Shown here one piece after another: positions 8,281-16,369 of a DNA stretch of 35,946 nt. The stretch covers positions 1-35,946 of the forward strand of contig CAZNYC010000028.1 in assembly GCA_964577175.1 (NCBI GenBank). Reading direction: 5' to 3'. The notes beneath the pieces are model-generated. The model searched no databases. It was not told the DNA's origin and saw only the letters and a program-made list of their open reading frames with translations. The position numbers and the translations under genes are program-made. The stretch is from BS750m-G62 sp964577175 (lineage in GTDB: Bacteria > Planctomycetota > Phycisphaerae > FEN-1346). Each line of letters opens with the position of its first letter. The first letter of the stretch is position 1.

Positions 8281-8784
8281 ATGCCGGACGAAGCCATCGC
8301 CCAGCAGGTCGACCGCCGCGTCGTCCTCGACCTGGACCGGTGCATCGAGTGCAAGTCGTGCATGGCGGCGTGCTTTTACGGGCACGGCGAGATGGCGGGC
8401 GTCCAGTTCGTCGACATCGGCCCGGCCGTCCTGCCGGTCGTGTGCCGGCAGTGCGGCGACCCGGCGTGCGTGGAGGTGTGCCCGGCCGAGGCGATGACCC
8501 GCGACGACCGGGGCGTGGTGGCCCGCGGCGTGTTCAGTTGCCGGGGCTGCGGCTCGTGCGTCCGGGCGTGCCCGTTCGGCGTGCTGACCCTGGAGATGGT
8601 CGGCCACCAGGTCACCAAGTGCGACCTGTGCGAGGACCGGCTGTCGCGCGGCCAGGACCCGCGGTGCGTGGCCGTGTGCCCCACGGGGGCCCTGCGGTTC
8701 GCCACGGCCGAGGAGGTCGAGGCCGAGGGCCTGACGGTGCTGGGCGGCCGGATCGCCGGCGACCATCCCATCCGGCGGCGATGA
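8281..8784 (+). CDS. HycB/NrfC-like ferredoxin with four [4Fe-4S] clusters
   Basis: This 167-residue soluble electron carrier has four Cys clusters in order: CIECKSCMAAC, CRQCGDPACVEVC, CRGCGSCVRACP, and CDLC...CVAVCP. It matches the HycB/HydN/NrfC family that links a molybdopterin-type subunit to a partner enzyme. In formate hydrogenlyase, HycB joins the dehydrogenase to the hydrogenase. The ATG at 8281 is preferred because TAGGAG lies 7 nt upstream; an earlier in-frame ATG at 8254 belongs to the dispersed repeat. Its position after the NuoG-like gene and before the hydrogenase core suggests that it wires the input module to the hydrogenase small subunit. Confidence 0.9.
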   Translation: MPDEAIAQQVDRRVVLDLDRCIECKSCMAACFYGHGEMAGVQFVDIGPAVLPVVCRQCGDPACVEVCPAEAMTRDDRGVVARGVFSCRGCGSCVRACPFGVLTLEMVGHQVTKCDLCEDRLSRGQDPRCVAVCPTGALRFATAEEVEAEGLTVLGGRIAGDHPIRRR

Positions 8785-8937
8785 AACGAAATCGGAAATC
8801 GGAAGGCGGAAATCGGAATAACGGTAAAAGGCAACGGTGGCCTCACGCAAAGGCGCAAAGCCGCCAAAACGGCAACGGCCAAAGACGGGTCACAGGCAAA
8901 CGGCAAAGGCAAAGGCGAATCGCGGCCACATGTAGCC

Positions 8938-8953
8938 GCCGGGCTTGCCCGGC
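8938..8953. repeat. Short hairpin element next to the NuoH-like SD
   Basis: GCCGGGCTTGCCCGGC forms a 6-bp stem with a 4-nt CTTG loop. The same 16-mer, within a nearly identical TAG-flanked context, recurs at 15949-15964 upstream of the MrpC gene. In both cases the SD follows within about 10-20 nt. The preceding part of this 190-bp gap (8785-8930) is filled with short direct repeats such as AAATCGGAA and GGCAAA, without a gene. Confidence 0.75.
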
Positions 8954-8974
8954 GCGTCCTCTGAGGAGTCGGAC

Positions 8975-9916
8975 GTGAGCACCATCGGCATTTTCATCGC
9001 GGCGTCGGTCGGCACGCTGGTGGCGGGCCTGGCGTCGAGTTGGATCGACCGCAAGGTCACGGCCCGGGTCCAGTACCGCGTGGGGCCGCCGCTGCTCCAG
9101 CCCGTGTACGACATTCTGAAACTGATGGGCAAGGAGACGCTGGTCTCGTCGCGGTCCCGCGGGCGGGGGTTCCTGATCGCTCCCGTGGTAGGACTGGCCG
9201 CGGGGCTGGTGGCGGTCAGCATTCTGTGGGCGGCCAACCTGTGGCCGGCCGAGGGGTTCCTCGGCGACCTCATCGTGGTCATCTACCTGCTGACGGTGCC
9301 GGCGATTGCGGCCATGTACGGGGCTTGCGCATCCGGGTCGCCGCACGCGGCATTCGGGGCGAGCCGGGAGATGAAACTGCTCCTCTCCTACGAGTTGCCG
9401 CTCGTCCTGGCGGTCCTGGTGCCGGTGGTGCAGCGGGTGGCCGCCGGAGGCGAGGCGTCGTTCTCCATCGGCGCGCTCGTCGCGTTCCAGGCCGAGAGCG
9501 GCTGGACGCTGTTCTCGCTGAGCGGCATCCTTGCGGCCGCGGTGGCCCTGGTGGCGATGCAGGCCAAGTTGACGCTCGTCCCCTTCGATTTGCCGGAGGC
9601 CGAGACGGAACTGATGGCCGGCTCCATGCTCGAGTACTCGGGGCCGCCTCTGGCGATGATCAAACTGACGCGGGCGCTGCTGCTGGCGGCGGCCCCGATC
9701 TTCCTGGTGACGCTCTTCGCCGGCGGGGTGAGCGATGTCGGCTCGCCGCTGGCGTGGCTGGCGTTTGCCGGCAAGTACGTCGTCGTGCTGGTGCTGGTGG
9801 TGCTGATGCGGAACACGAACCCGCGGCTGCGGATCGACCAGGTGGTGCGGCTGTTCTGGTTCGGCCTGGCGCCGCTGGCGGCGGCGGCGCTGGTGCTGGC
9901 GTGGTTCGGGCTCTGA
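8975..9916 (+). CDS. NuoH/HycD/MbhM-like membrane subunit of group 4 [NiFe] hydrogenase
   Basis: This 313-residue membrane protein of the respiratory complex I subunit 1 family couples the hydrogenase arm to the ion pumps. About eight membrane helices are visible, starting GIFIAASVGTLVAGLASSW. Family hallmarks are DRKVTARVQYRVGPPLLQPVYDILKLMGKE (read as two pieces: DRKVTARVQYRVGPP and LQPVYDILKLMGKE), ASREMKLLLSYELPL, and the acidic loop VPFDLPEAETELMAGSMLEYSG in the middle. The GTG start at 8975 has GAGGAG 6 nt upstream and is preferred over an upstream ATG at 8945. It follows the HycB-like gene and precedes the NuoB-like gene, the same order of functions as in hyc/ech/mbh clusters. Confidence 0.92.
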   Translation: MSTIGIFIAASVGTLVAGLASSWIDRKVTARVQYRVGPPLLQPVYDILKLMGKETLVSSRSRGRGFLIAPVVGLAAGLVAVSILWAANLWPAEGFLGDLIVVIYLLTVPAIAAMYGACASGSPHAAFGASREMKLLLSYELPLVLAVLVPVVQRVAAGGEASFSIGALVAFQAESGWTLFSLSGILAAAVALVAMQAKLTLVPFDLPEAETELMAGSMLEYSGPPLAMIKLTRALLLAAAPIFLVTLFAGGVSDVGSPLAWLAFAGKYVVVLVLVVLMRNTNPRLRIDQVVRLFWFGLAPLAAAALVLAWFGL

Positions 9917-9956
9917 AATCTGAAATCTCGGATTTGAGATTCGGGATTTCAGATTT
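9916..9956. repeat. AT-rich 12-bp inverted repeat in the NuoH-NuoB gap
   Basis: AAATCTGAAATC (9916-9927) pairs perfectly with GATTTCAGATTT (9945-9956) across a 17-nt loop. The surrounding 9917-9975 segment consists of permuted copies of GATTTCAGA and GATTTGAGA, markedly AT-richer than its neighbours. The rest of the 212-bp gap up to 10128 holds no gene. It may serve as an mRNA-stability hairpin inside the operon. Confidence 0.7.
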
Positions 9957-10128
9957 GAGATTGCAGATTTCAGAATCTGGAGTGCGGAGGGAAAGGCAAC
10001 AGGCAACGACCACGCCGAAAACCAAAACGACGAACGGCAGGGGCGCCCAACCCGCCCTTTTAGCCGCGACGCGCAGCGGAGCGGGTTGACCGCGGCGTGA
10101 AGCGTCGCGCCGCACGAAGAGGTGACGC

Positions 10129-10560
10129 ATGAGCCTGACGATGCTCGGCCTGAAGAAGTCCCCGTGGGTCTACCACGTCAACGTGGGGGCGTGCAACAAT
10201 TGCGACATCGAGATTCTGGAACTGCTCACGCCCCGCTACGACGTGGAACGCCTCGGCATGGTCCTGGTGGGCACGCCGCGGCACGCCGACGCCCTGCTCG
10301 TGACGGGCATCTGCACCCGCCAGGCCGAGCCGCGCCTCAGGGAAGTCTATCGCCAGACGCCCAAGCCGTGCGTCGTCTTCTGCATCGGCGCGTGCGCGTG
10401 CACGGGCGGGATCTTCCGGCACGCGTACCACTTCAGCCGGCCGGTGGACGAGGTCCTCCGCGAGGAGGACCCGGACGCCATCATCGCGTACGTGCCGGGG
10501 TGCCCACCCAAGCCGGAAGCCATGATCGCCGGCGCCGCCACGGCGCTGGCGGCGCTGTGA
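10129..10560 (+). CDS. NuoB/HycG/MbhJ-like small subunit of group 4 [NiFe] hydrogenase
   Basis: This 143-residue subunit carries the proximal [4Fe-4S] cluster that delivers electrons to the NiFe site. Ligand candidates are C22 and C25 in CNNCDIE, C89 in GACACTGG and C125 in PGCPPKPE. The usual signature is CNGCDIE, so Asn24 replaces Gly here. The short length without extra cluster domains is typical of energy-converting hydrogenases and complex I, unlike uptake hydrogenases. A GAGGTG ribosome-binding site lies 5 nt before the ATG. It is followed by a palindromic repeat and then the large-subunit gene. Confidence 0.93.
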   Translation: MSLTMLGLKKSPWVYHVNVGACNNCDIEILELLTPRYDVERLGMVLVGTPRHADALLVTGICTRQAEPRLREVYRQTPKPCVVFCIGACACTGGIFRHAYHFSRPVDEVLREEDPDAIIAYVPGCPPKPEAMIAGAATALAAL

Positions 10561-10585
10561 TAGGGAACGCCCTTGGGCTTAGCGA

Positions 10586-10684
10586 TGTCATGCTGAGCGA
10601 AGCGAAGCATCTCGCCGCGGGAAACGAGAAACGGCGACGACCACGGCGAGATTCTTCGGGCCGCAAGCGGCCCTCAGAATGACA
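10586..10684. repeat. Palindromic dispersed repeat, copy 2
   Basis: This 99-bp relative of the repeat at 8159 starts TGTCATGCTGAGCGAAGCGA and ends CCCTCAGAATGACA. It lies between the small- and large-subunit genes. It shares with copies 1 and 3 the same orientation and the block AGATTCTTCGGG or AGATACTTCGGG in its right half. Confidence 0.9.
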
Positions 10685-10771
10685 ATGCAGTTCGAGCCGA
10701 GTGCGTAAGCATGCGGTTACGTAAGCACGCGGGTACGTTTGATAATGCGGACGGGTCGAAAGAGGTGAAGC

Positions 10772-12523
10772 ATGTCGGAACTCGAAAGCAGGACCGGGGC
10801 CCAGGTCGAGAGCCCGGTCCTCGCGCGCGTGCTGACGGCCCTCGGGGGCCTGGTGCTGGAGGTCGAGGAGCAGACGCCGCAGCGCGGCTGGGTCCGCGTG
10901 GACCCCGCCCGCATCCGCGAGGCCTCGCGCATCCTGTTCGACGACCTCGGCGCCCGCCTCGCCACGGTCACCGGCATCGACGTCCGCGACGGCATCGACA
11001 TCCTGTACCACTGGTGCCTCGACGGCGACGCCTACGTCGTGACGCTGAAGGGCCTGGCCGAGGCGCCCGCGATGGCGATCGATTCGGTCGGCCGGGACCT
11101 GCCGGCCGCCGACTGGATCGAACGCGAGATGCACGACTTGCTGGGCGCCGAGTTCCGCGGCCATCCGGACATGCGCCGGCTCATCCTCGCCGACGACTGG
11201 CCCGAGGGCGTCCACCCCCTCCGCCGCGACTTCAAGGTGCCGAAGGTCGACGGCAACGGCCGTCGCGAGACGGACGAGTGGGCCGGGGCGCCGAGCGAGG
11301 ACGCCCGCCGGCAGCAGTTCTCTACGCCCCGGCGGCCGAAGCCCGGCCAGACGCTCATCAACGTCGGCCCGTTCCATCCCCTGCAGGAGGAGGCCGAGTT
11401 CTTCCAACTCTACTGCGAGGGCGAGACGGTCGTCGATATGGACGTCCGCCTCTCGTACAACCATCGGGGCATCGAGGAACTCAGTACCCGCCTCACGTGG
11501 GACCAGGTGCCGTTCCTCGTAGAGCGGGTGTGCGGCATCTGCTCGGCCAGCCACCCGTGGGCGTACATCCGGGCCGTCGAGACGCTGTGCGGCGTCGAGG
11601 CCCCGCCGCGGGCCGAGTATCTGCGGACCCTCATCGCGGAACTCGAACGCCTGCACAGCCACATGCTCTGGATCGGCCTGGCCGGCCACTTCCTCGGCTA
11701 CAACACCGTCTGGATGTGGGGCTGGAAGTACCGCGAGCCGGTCATGGACGTCCTCGAGATGATCACCGGCAGCCGCATCCACTACGCCAACAACCGCATC
11801 GGCGGCATCCGCCGCGACGTGAGCCCGGACCTGTACCCCGAGATCCGCAAGGCCGTCGATTCGCTCAAGGCCCCCCTCGAACTCATCACCAAGGCGGTCC
11901 TCGACGACCCCGTGCTGCACGCGCGCCTCAAGAACGTGGGCGTTCTCTCCTACGAGGATGCCCTCCGCTGGGCCGTGACCGGCCCGACGGCGCGCGGCAG
12001 CGGGGTGCCCATCGACGTCCGCCGCGACGAGCCGCACGGCGCCTACGACGAAGTCGAGTGGGACGTCGTCACGCAGCCCGAGGGCGACGTGTTCGCCAAG
12101 GCCGTCGTCCGGTGCCTGGAGTGCTTCGAGGCGATCAAGATCATCGAGCAGTGCCTCGACCAGATTCCCGACGGCCCCGTCGCCGCCGAGGTGGACCACA
12201 TTCCGCGCGGCGAATCGTGCGGCCATTACGAGGCGCCGCGCGGCGAGACGTTCCACTACGTCCGCAGCGACGGCGGGCCCGGGCCCGTGCGGCACAAGAT
12301 CCGGGCGCCCAGTTACGTGAACATCCCGTCGTTCCGGGCCTCGTGCATCGGCCAGCAGGTGGCCGACGTCACCATCATCCTGGCCTCCGTGGACCCGTGC
12401 TACTCGTGCACCGAGCGGATGGCCCGCCTCGTGGACGCCGAGACCGGCAAGCCGATGGGGACGTTCCAGGACATGGTCCGCGCCAGCCGCCAGCGCACGC
12501 GGTGGCTGCGTGGGCAGGTGTAA
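10772..12523 (+). CDS. Group 4 [NiFe] hydrogenase large subunit, NuoC-NuoD fusion (HycE-like)
   Basis: This is the catalytic subunit that interconverts protons and H2. Residues 1 to about 165 form a NuoC-like (30-kDa subunit) domain including DWIEREMHDLLGAEFRGHPD. Residues about 190-583 form the NuoD-like hydrogenase domain. Both nickel-binding motifs are intact: C254/C257 in RVCGICSASH and C543/C546 in DPCYSCTER. These motifs are lost in true complex I, so this is a hydrogenase. After Arg549 there is a 34-residue C-terminal tail. HycE of E. coli, as I recall, has a 32-residue tail cut after Arg in a similar position, and a HycI-like protease is encoded at the end of this operon. The fused architecture is HycE-like, whereas Pyrococcus Mbh has separate MbhK and MbhL. 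The start follows GAGGTG at a 5-nt spacing. Confidence 0.95.
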   Translation: MSELESRTGAQVESPVLARVLTALGGLVLEVEEQTPQRGWVRVDPARIREASRILFDDLGARLATVTGIDVRDGIDILYHWCLDGDAYVVTLKGLAEAPAMAIDSVGRDLPAADWIEREMHDLLGAEFRGHPDMRRLILADDWPEGVHPLRRDFKVPKVDGNGRRETDEWAGAPSEDARRQQFSTPRRPKPGQTLINVGPFHPLQEEAEFFQLYCEGETVVDMDVRLSYNHRGIEELSTRLTWDQVPFLVERVCGICSASHPWAYIRAVETLCGVEAPPRAEYLRTLIAELERLHSHMLWIGLAGHFLGYNTVWMWGWKYREPVMDVLEMITGSRIHYANNRIGGIRRDVSPDLYPEIRKAVDSLKAPLELITKAVLDDPVLHARLKNVGVLSYEDALRWAVTGPTARGSGVPIDVRRDEPHGAYDEVEWDVVTQPEGDVFAKAVVRCLECFEAIKIIEQCLDQIPDGPVAAEVDHIPRGESCGHYEAPRGETFHYVRSDGGPGPVRHKIRAPSYVNIPSFRASCIGQQVADVTIILASVDPCYSCTERMARLVDAETGKPMGTFQDMVRASRQRTRWLRGQV

Positions 12524-12548
12524 ATCATAGTGATGTGAGTCATACAGG

Positions 12549-12647
12549 TGTCATGCTGAGCGAAGCGAAGCATCTTGCCGTGCGAGCGGGGTAACGGCAA
12601 CGAACACGGCGAGATACTTCGGGCCTCAAGCGGCCCTCAGAATGACA
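12549..12647. repeat. Palindromic dispersed repeat, copy 3
   Basis: This 99-bp copy begins TGTCATGCTGAGCGAAGCGA and ends CCCTCAGAATGACA. It lies between the hydrogenase large-subunit gene and the NuoL-like gene. It has the same orientation as copies 1 and 2, with a few substitutions in the centre. Confidence 0.9.
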
Positions 12648-12684
12648 TTGCGGGGCGCCAGTGGGAGGCTCGTGAGGAACGATT

Positions 12685-14667
12685 ATGGACTACACCCGGC
12701 TCATCACGGTGCCGCTGGTGGCGGGCGTGCTGGTGTATCTGCTGGGACTCCTCGGCCGGTCGCGTCCGCGGGCCGTCGGGCGGGTGGCGGCCACCGTGGC
12801 GGTGCTCGTGATGCTCTGGACGGCCGCCTCGGCCCTCTCCCTGTTCCGCTCGCCGCCGGTGCCGTACGCGGACGCCGGGACGGCCATCGACCTCGGGCCG
12901 CTGACCTTCGCCCTGGCGTTCCGGGCGGACGGGCTGTCGGGGCTGATCGTCTTGGCGGCGGCGGGGATTGCCCTGCTCGTGACGCTCTACAGCGTGCGGG
13001 CGATGGACGAGCACCCGCGGGCCGCCGTCTACTACGCGTGGGTCCTCTGGACGGTGGCGGCCGTGCTGGCGGCGGCCCTGGCGGACAACCTCCTCCTGCT
13101 CGTCGTGGCGTGGGAGGTGGCCACGCTCGGTCTGTACCTTTTGGTCGGCATGGGCCGGCCGGAGGGCAGGGCGGGGGCGATGAAGACCTTCGCCATCCTC
13201 GGCTTCGCCGACGTCTGTCTGCTGCTCGGCGTGGCGATGGTGGGGCAGGCGGGCGGCGAGGGCAATCCGCTGTTCCTCCTGAGCGCCGCCGGCCCGCTGA
13301 ACACCGCCGCCCCGCTGCGGGCGGTCGCGTACCTCCTGATGGCCGCCGCCGCCCTGGCCAAGGCCGGCGCCATGCCGCTGCACACGTGGATCCCGTCGGC
13401 GAGCGAGGACGCGCCGACGCCCGTCTTCGCGCTGCTGCCGGCGGCGCTCGACAAACTGCTGGGCATCTACCTGCTCGCGCGGATCACCTTCGAGGTCTTC
13501 GCCCTCTCGTCGGCCCTGGCGACCGTCCTGATGGTCATCGGCGCGGCGACGATCCTGCTGGCCGTGATGATGGCCATGATCCAGCACAACCTGAAGCGGC
13601 TGCTGGCGTTTCACGCGGTCAGCCAGGTGGGGTACATGGTGCTCGGGATGGGCCTGGCGGCGTGGGTGCTGGCGGCCGGCCGGGCGGCCGGCGGCGCGAC
13701 GCCCGCCCAGCAGGCCGTGGCGACCGTCGCGTTCTGCGGCGGCCTGTTCCACATGCTGAACCATGCCATCTACAAGTGCACGCTTTTCCTGACGGCCGGG
13801 TCGGTCCTCCGCGTGACCGGCACGATGGACCTGGACCGGCTTGGGGGCCTGGCGCGGACGCTGCCGGCCACGTTCGTGTGCTGCATCGTGGCGGCGCTGG
13901 CCATCTCCGGCGTGCCGCCCATGAACGGGTTCGTCTCGAAGTGGCTCGTCTATCACGGGGCCCTGGGGGCCGGGTCCGGCCTGGCGATGGTGTGCCTGGT
14001 GGTGGCGGTGTTCGGGTCGGCCCTGACGTTGGCGAGTTTCGTCAAGGTCCTGCACTCGGTGTTCCTTGGGACGCGCGGGTCGGCGGTGCCGGCGGAGGCG
14101 ACGGGCCGCGAGAGCGGATGGATGGCCGTGGCGATGGTCGTCCTGGCGGCGGCGTGCGTCGGATTGGGCCTGTTCGGCGGGCCGGCGGTGGCGGGCCTCA
14201 TCCTTCCGGCGGCCGAGGCCGTCGGCCTGCCCGTGGCGGGGCTCGACACGGTCGGCTGGGCCAATCTGGGCCTGGAAGTGCGCGGCGGGGCGGGGCTCTG
14301 GGCGCCGTCGACGGCGACCGTGCTCATCCTCGTCGGCGTGGTCGTCGGCATCCTGGTGTACGTGTACAGCCGGGCGCTGCGCGTGCGGGTCGTCGAGAAC
14401 TTCGTCGCCGGCGAGGACTCGACCAGCGACGAACTCTGGCACGTTTCCGGCACGCACTTTTACGAGACGATTCAGCGGCTGCCGCTGCTGGACGTCCTGT
14501 TCGGCGACGCCTCCGCCGGCGCGTTCGACGTGTATCGCCTGGCGGGGCAGTACGGGCATACGCTGGTCGAGCGGCTGCGGGCGTGGCACACGGGCCTGCT
14601 GGCGGCGTACGCGAGTTGGATCATCGTGGGCCTGGTGGTGCTCGTGGCCGTGCTGGCGCTGGGATAG
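12685..14667 (+). CDS. NuoL/HyfB/MrpA-N-like ion-translocating membrane subunit
   Basis: This 660-residue polytopic protein of the proton-conducting antiporter family is predicted to pump H+ or Na+ when driven by the hydrogenase. Key charged residues are present: Glu144 in AWEVATLGLYLL (the counterpart of the essential Glu of NuoL/MrpA) and Lys226 in AKAGAMPLHTWIPSA. Also seen are LLAFHAVSQVGYM and GGLFHMLNHAIYKCTLFLTAGS with the conserved His/Lys pair. A C-terminal part with an extra helix and amphipathic stretch follows (residues about 540-660). The start has GAGG before it at a normal spacing. It follows the large-subunit gene and precedes the MbhD/E-like gene, so together they reconstitute an MrpA-like unit. 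Confidence 0.92.
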   Translation: MDYTRLITVPLVAGVLVYLLGLLGRSRPRAVGRVAATVAVLVMLWTAASALSLFRSPPVPYADAGTAIDLGPLTFALAFRADGLSGLIVLAAAGIALLVTLYSVRAMDEHPRAAVYYAWVLWTVAAVLAAALADNLLLLVVAWEVATLGLYLLVGMGRPEGRAGAMKTFAILGFADVCLLLGVAMVGQAGGEGNPLFLLSAAGPLNTAAPLRAVAYLLMAAAALAKAGAMPLHTWIPSASEDAPTPVFALLPAALDKLLGIYLLARITFEVFALSSALATVLMVIGAATILLAVMMAMIQHNLKRLLAFHAVSQVGYMVLGMGLAAWVLAAGRAAGGATPAQQAVATVAFCGGLFHMLNHAIYKCTLFLTAGSVLRVTGTMDLDRLGGLARTLPATFVCCIVAALAISGVPPMNGFVSKWLVYHGALGAGSGLAMVCLVVAVFGSALTLASFVKVLHSVFLGTRGSAVPAEATGRESGWMAVAMVVLAAACVGLGLFGGPAVAGLILPAAEAVGLPVAGLDTVGWANLGLEVRGGAGLWAPSTATVLILVGVVVGILVYVYSRALRVRVVENFVAGEDSTSDELWHVSGTHFYETIQRLPLLDVLFGDASAGAFDVYRLAGQYGHTLVERLRAWHTGLLAAYASWIIVGLVVLVAVLALG

Positions 14668-14673
14668 AAAGGC

Positions 14674-14773
14674 TGTCATTCTGAGGCTCCGCTTGCGGAG
14701 CCGAAGAATCTCGCCGTGGGAGCGGCATCAAGGCGAGATTCTTCGTCGGCCTTGCGGCCTCCTCAGAATGACA
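14674..14773. repeat. Palindromic dispersed repeat, copy 4 (inverted relative to copies 1-3)
   Basis: This 100-bp palindrome begins TGTCATTCTGAGGCTCCGCT and ends TCCTCAGAATGACA. Its reverse complement aligns better with copies 1-3, notably in the AGATTCTTCGG plus GCAAGCGG plus CTCAGAATGACA block. I infer that it is inserted in the opposite orientation. It starts 7 bp after the NuoL-like stop codon. Confidence 0.88.
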
Positions 14774-14832
14774 AACGCGAGTGCTGTGCTTGCCGTAATG
14801 AAGAATATGTCGAGTAGAGAGGAATCGGCGAC

Positions 14833-15504
14833 ATGGACCCCATCCTCTGGATTCTGCTGGCCCTGCTGGGCTTCATGCTCATCGGGTCGCTCATTGCCAT
14901 CGAGACGCGGGACCTCCTCTCGGCCGTCATCTGCGTGGGGGCGGTGGGGTTCGGGACGAGCCTGGTGTTTCTGCTCCTGGGTGCGCCGGACCTGGCGATC
15001 ACGCAGGTGGTGGTCGAAATCCTGGTCCTCGTGGTCCTGGTGCGGGTGGTCATTACGCGACGGGACGAGACGCACGCCACGAGCCGGTCCACGCTGGCGG
15101 TGGGCGCGGTGCTGCTGGCGCTCGGCGTGATGGCGGCGGTGGTCTTCGGCACGCTGGCCGGCGACGGGGCGGACGAGGACCTGCGCCTTCATCCGTTCGG
15201 GCAGCCGCGCATGACCCGCCAGGTGGACGCGGCGTCCCTTGCGCCCGCGGGGCGGCCGGACCTCGCCCCGGCGGGGACCGAGCCCGGGAGCATCGGCGGG
15301 GCGTTCCTGAAACACGGCCTGGCGGCCGATGAGACGTCGCGCGGCTCCGGGGCCGCCAACTACGTCATGGGGGTCCTCCTGGATTACCGGGCCTACGACA
15401 CGCTGGGCGAGGCGACCGTCATCTTCGTGGCCGTCATCGGCGCTTACGCCGTCCTTCGCAAGGTGGGGAGAAGCCGTCATGCAGGGTATGAGTCCGATCG
15501 TTAA
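14833..15504 (+). CDS. MbhD-MbhE-like fusion (DUF4040 / MrpA C-terminal part)
   Basis: This 223-residue membrane protein corresponds to the C-terminal part of MrpA. An MbhD-like (DUF4040) region with three helices covers residues 1 to about 90, with hallmarks TRDLLSAVICVGAVGFGTSLVF (middle part) and GAPDLAITQVVVEI. A loop of about 70 residues follows, then an MbhE-like helix (about 180-215, VLLDYRAYDTLGEATVIFVAVIG). The PDLA(I/M)TQ and DTxGE motifs are characteristic of Mrp antiporters. In Pyrococcus these are two genes, mbhD and mbhE; here they are fused. The ATG is preceded by an AGAGAGGA ribosome-binding site. The gene overlaps mrpB by 26 nt. Confidence 0.9.
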   Translation: MDPILWILLALLGFMLIGSLIAIETRDLLSAVICVGAVGFGTSLVFLLLGAPDLAITQVVVEILVLVVLVRVVITRRDETHATSRSTLAVGAVLLALGVMAAVVFGTLAGDGADEDLRLHPFGQPRMTRQVDAASLAPAGRPDLAPAGTEPGSIGGAFLKHGLAADETSRGSGAANYVMGVLLDYRAYDTLGEATVIFVAVIGAYAVLRKVGRSRHAGYESDR

Positions 15505-15946
15505 GAACATCACCCGGGTCGTGGCCGGGTTCATCGTCCTGTTCGGCGCGTACATCGTGCTGTACGGGCACGTGACGCCGGGCGGCGGTTTCACGGGCGG
15601 GGTGATCCTGGCGGGGGGCCTGGCGCTGGTGGTGCTGGCGTTCGGCGAGGCGTTCGCCCGCAACGTTCTGACGCACGACGTGGCGAAGGCGGCGGACTCG
15701 ATGGGCGCGATGCTGTTCCTGCTGGTGGCGGTCCTGGGGTTCATGGGCGGTGTGTTCTTCACGAACTTCCTGCCGGCCGGGACGGTGGGGAGCCTCGTCT
15801 CGGCCGGGACGGTGCCGATCTCGAACATCGGCATCGGCATCAAGGTGGGGGCGGGGCTGTTCGGCGTGTTCGTGGCGCTGGCGGCCTTCCGCCGCACGGC
15901 CGCCGGCGGGAAGAAAGACGTTGACGCATTGCAATCCGACATTTAG
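15479..15946 (+). CDS. mrpB: Mrp antiporter subunit B (MbhF-like)
   Basis: This 155-residue protein with four membrane helices belongs to the MnhB/MrpB family. The family hallmark is YIVLYGHVTPGGGFTGG, followed by an LAGGLALVVLAFG helix. ATG 15479 is chosen because GGGGAG lies 8 nt upstream inside the preceding gene; an ATG at 15488 is the alternative. The 26-nt overlap with the MbhD/E-like gene indicates coupled translation. Mrp subunits B-G are needed for Na+/H+ antiport in Mrp complexes and are present in Mbh hydrogenases, where they are thought to turn a proton gradient into a sodium gradient. Confidence 0.93.
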   Translation: MQGMSPIVKNITRVVAGFIVLFGAYIVLYGHVTPGGGFTGGVILAGGLALVVLAFGEAFARNVLTHDVAKAADSMGAMLFLLVAVLGFMGGVFFTNFLPAGTVGSLVSAGTVPISNIGIGIKVGAGLFGVFVALAAFRRTAAGGKKDVDALQSDI

Positions 15947-15948
15947 TC

Positions 15949-15964
15949 GCCGGGCTTGCCCGGC
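15949..15964. repeat. Short hairpin element next to the MrpC SD
   Basis: GCCGGGCTTGCCCGGC forms a 6-bp stem with a CTTG loop, identical to the element at 8938-8953. The shared context runs from the TAG (here the mrpB stop codon) to GGCGCGT. The AAGGAG of mrpC follows at 15974. Together the two copies look like a mobile short palindrome inserted just before ribosome-binding sites. Confidence 0.75.
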
Positions 15965-15985
15965 GCGTGCCGTAAGGAGCAGCCG

Positions 15986-16366
15986 ATGACCCTGGCGATG
16001 GTGCCGTTCATCCTCACGTTCCTTTTGCTGGTGGCGGGGCTGTACGCCATCGTCGCCAAGCGGAACCTCATCAAGGTCATTGTGGGGGTGCTGATACTGG
16101 ACTACGCGGCCAACCTGCTGATCGTGCTGATGGGGTACCGGACGCCGCCGGCCGGCGAGGCGCCCGTGGCGCCCATCCTGACGGGCGGGCTGACGCAGGC
16201 GGACGAACTCGCCGACGCCGCCGTCGACCCCATCCCCCAGGCCCTCGTCCTGACGAGCATCGTCATCGGCCTGAGCGTGACGGCGCTGGTGGTGGCGCTG
16301 GCGGTGCGGCTGTACGAGAAGTACGGCACGTTCGACACGGAACTCATGCGGAACCTGAAAGGATAG
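15986..16366 (+). CDS. mrpC: Mrp antiporter subunit C (NuoK/MbhG-like)
   Basis: This 126-residue protein of the NuoK/MnhC family has three membrane helices: residues about 5-23, 29-50 and 83-105. Hallmarks are GLYAIVAKRNLIKVIVGVLI and PQALVLTSIVIGLSVTAL. ATG 15986 has AAGGAG 6 nt upstream; the in-frame ATG at 15956 lies inside the palindromic element and is rejected. A gap of only 3 nt separates it from mrpD. Confidence 0.93.
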   Translation: MTLAMVPFILTFLLLVAGLYAIVAKRNLIKVIVGVLILDYAANLLIVLMGYRTPPAGEAPVAPILTGGLTQADELADAAVDPIPQALVLTSIVIGLSVTALVVALAVRLYEKYGTFDTELMRNLKG

Positions 16367-16369
16367 CCC

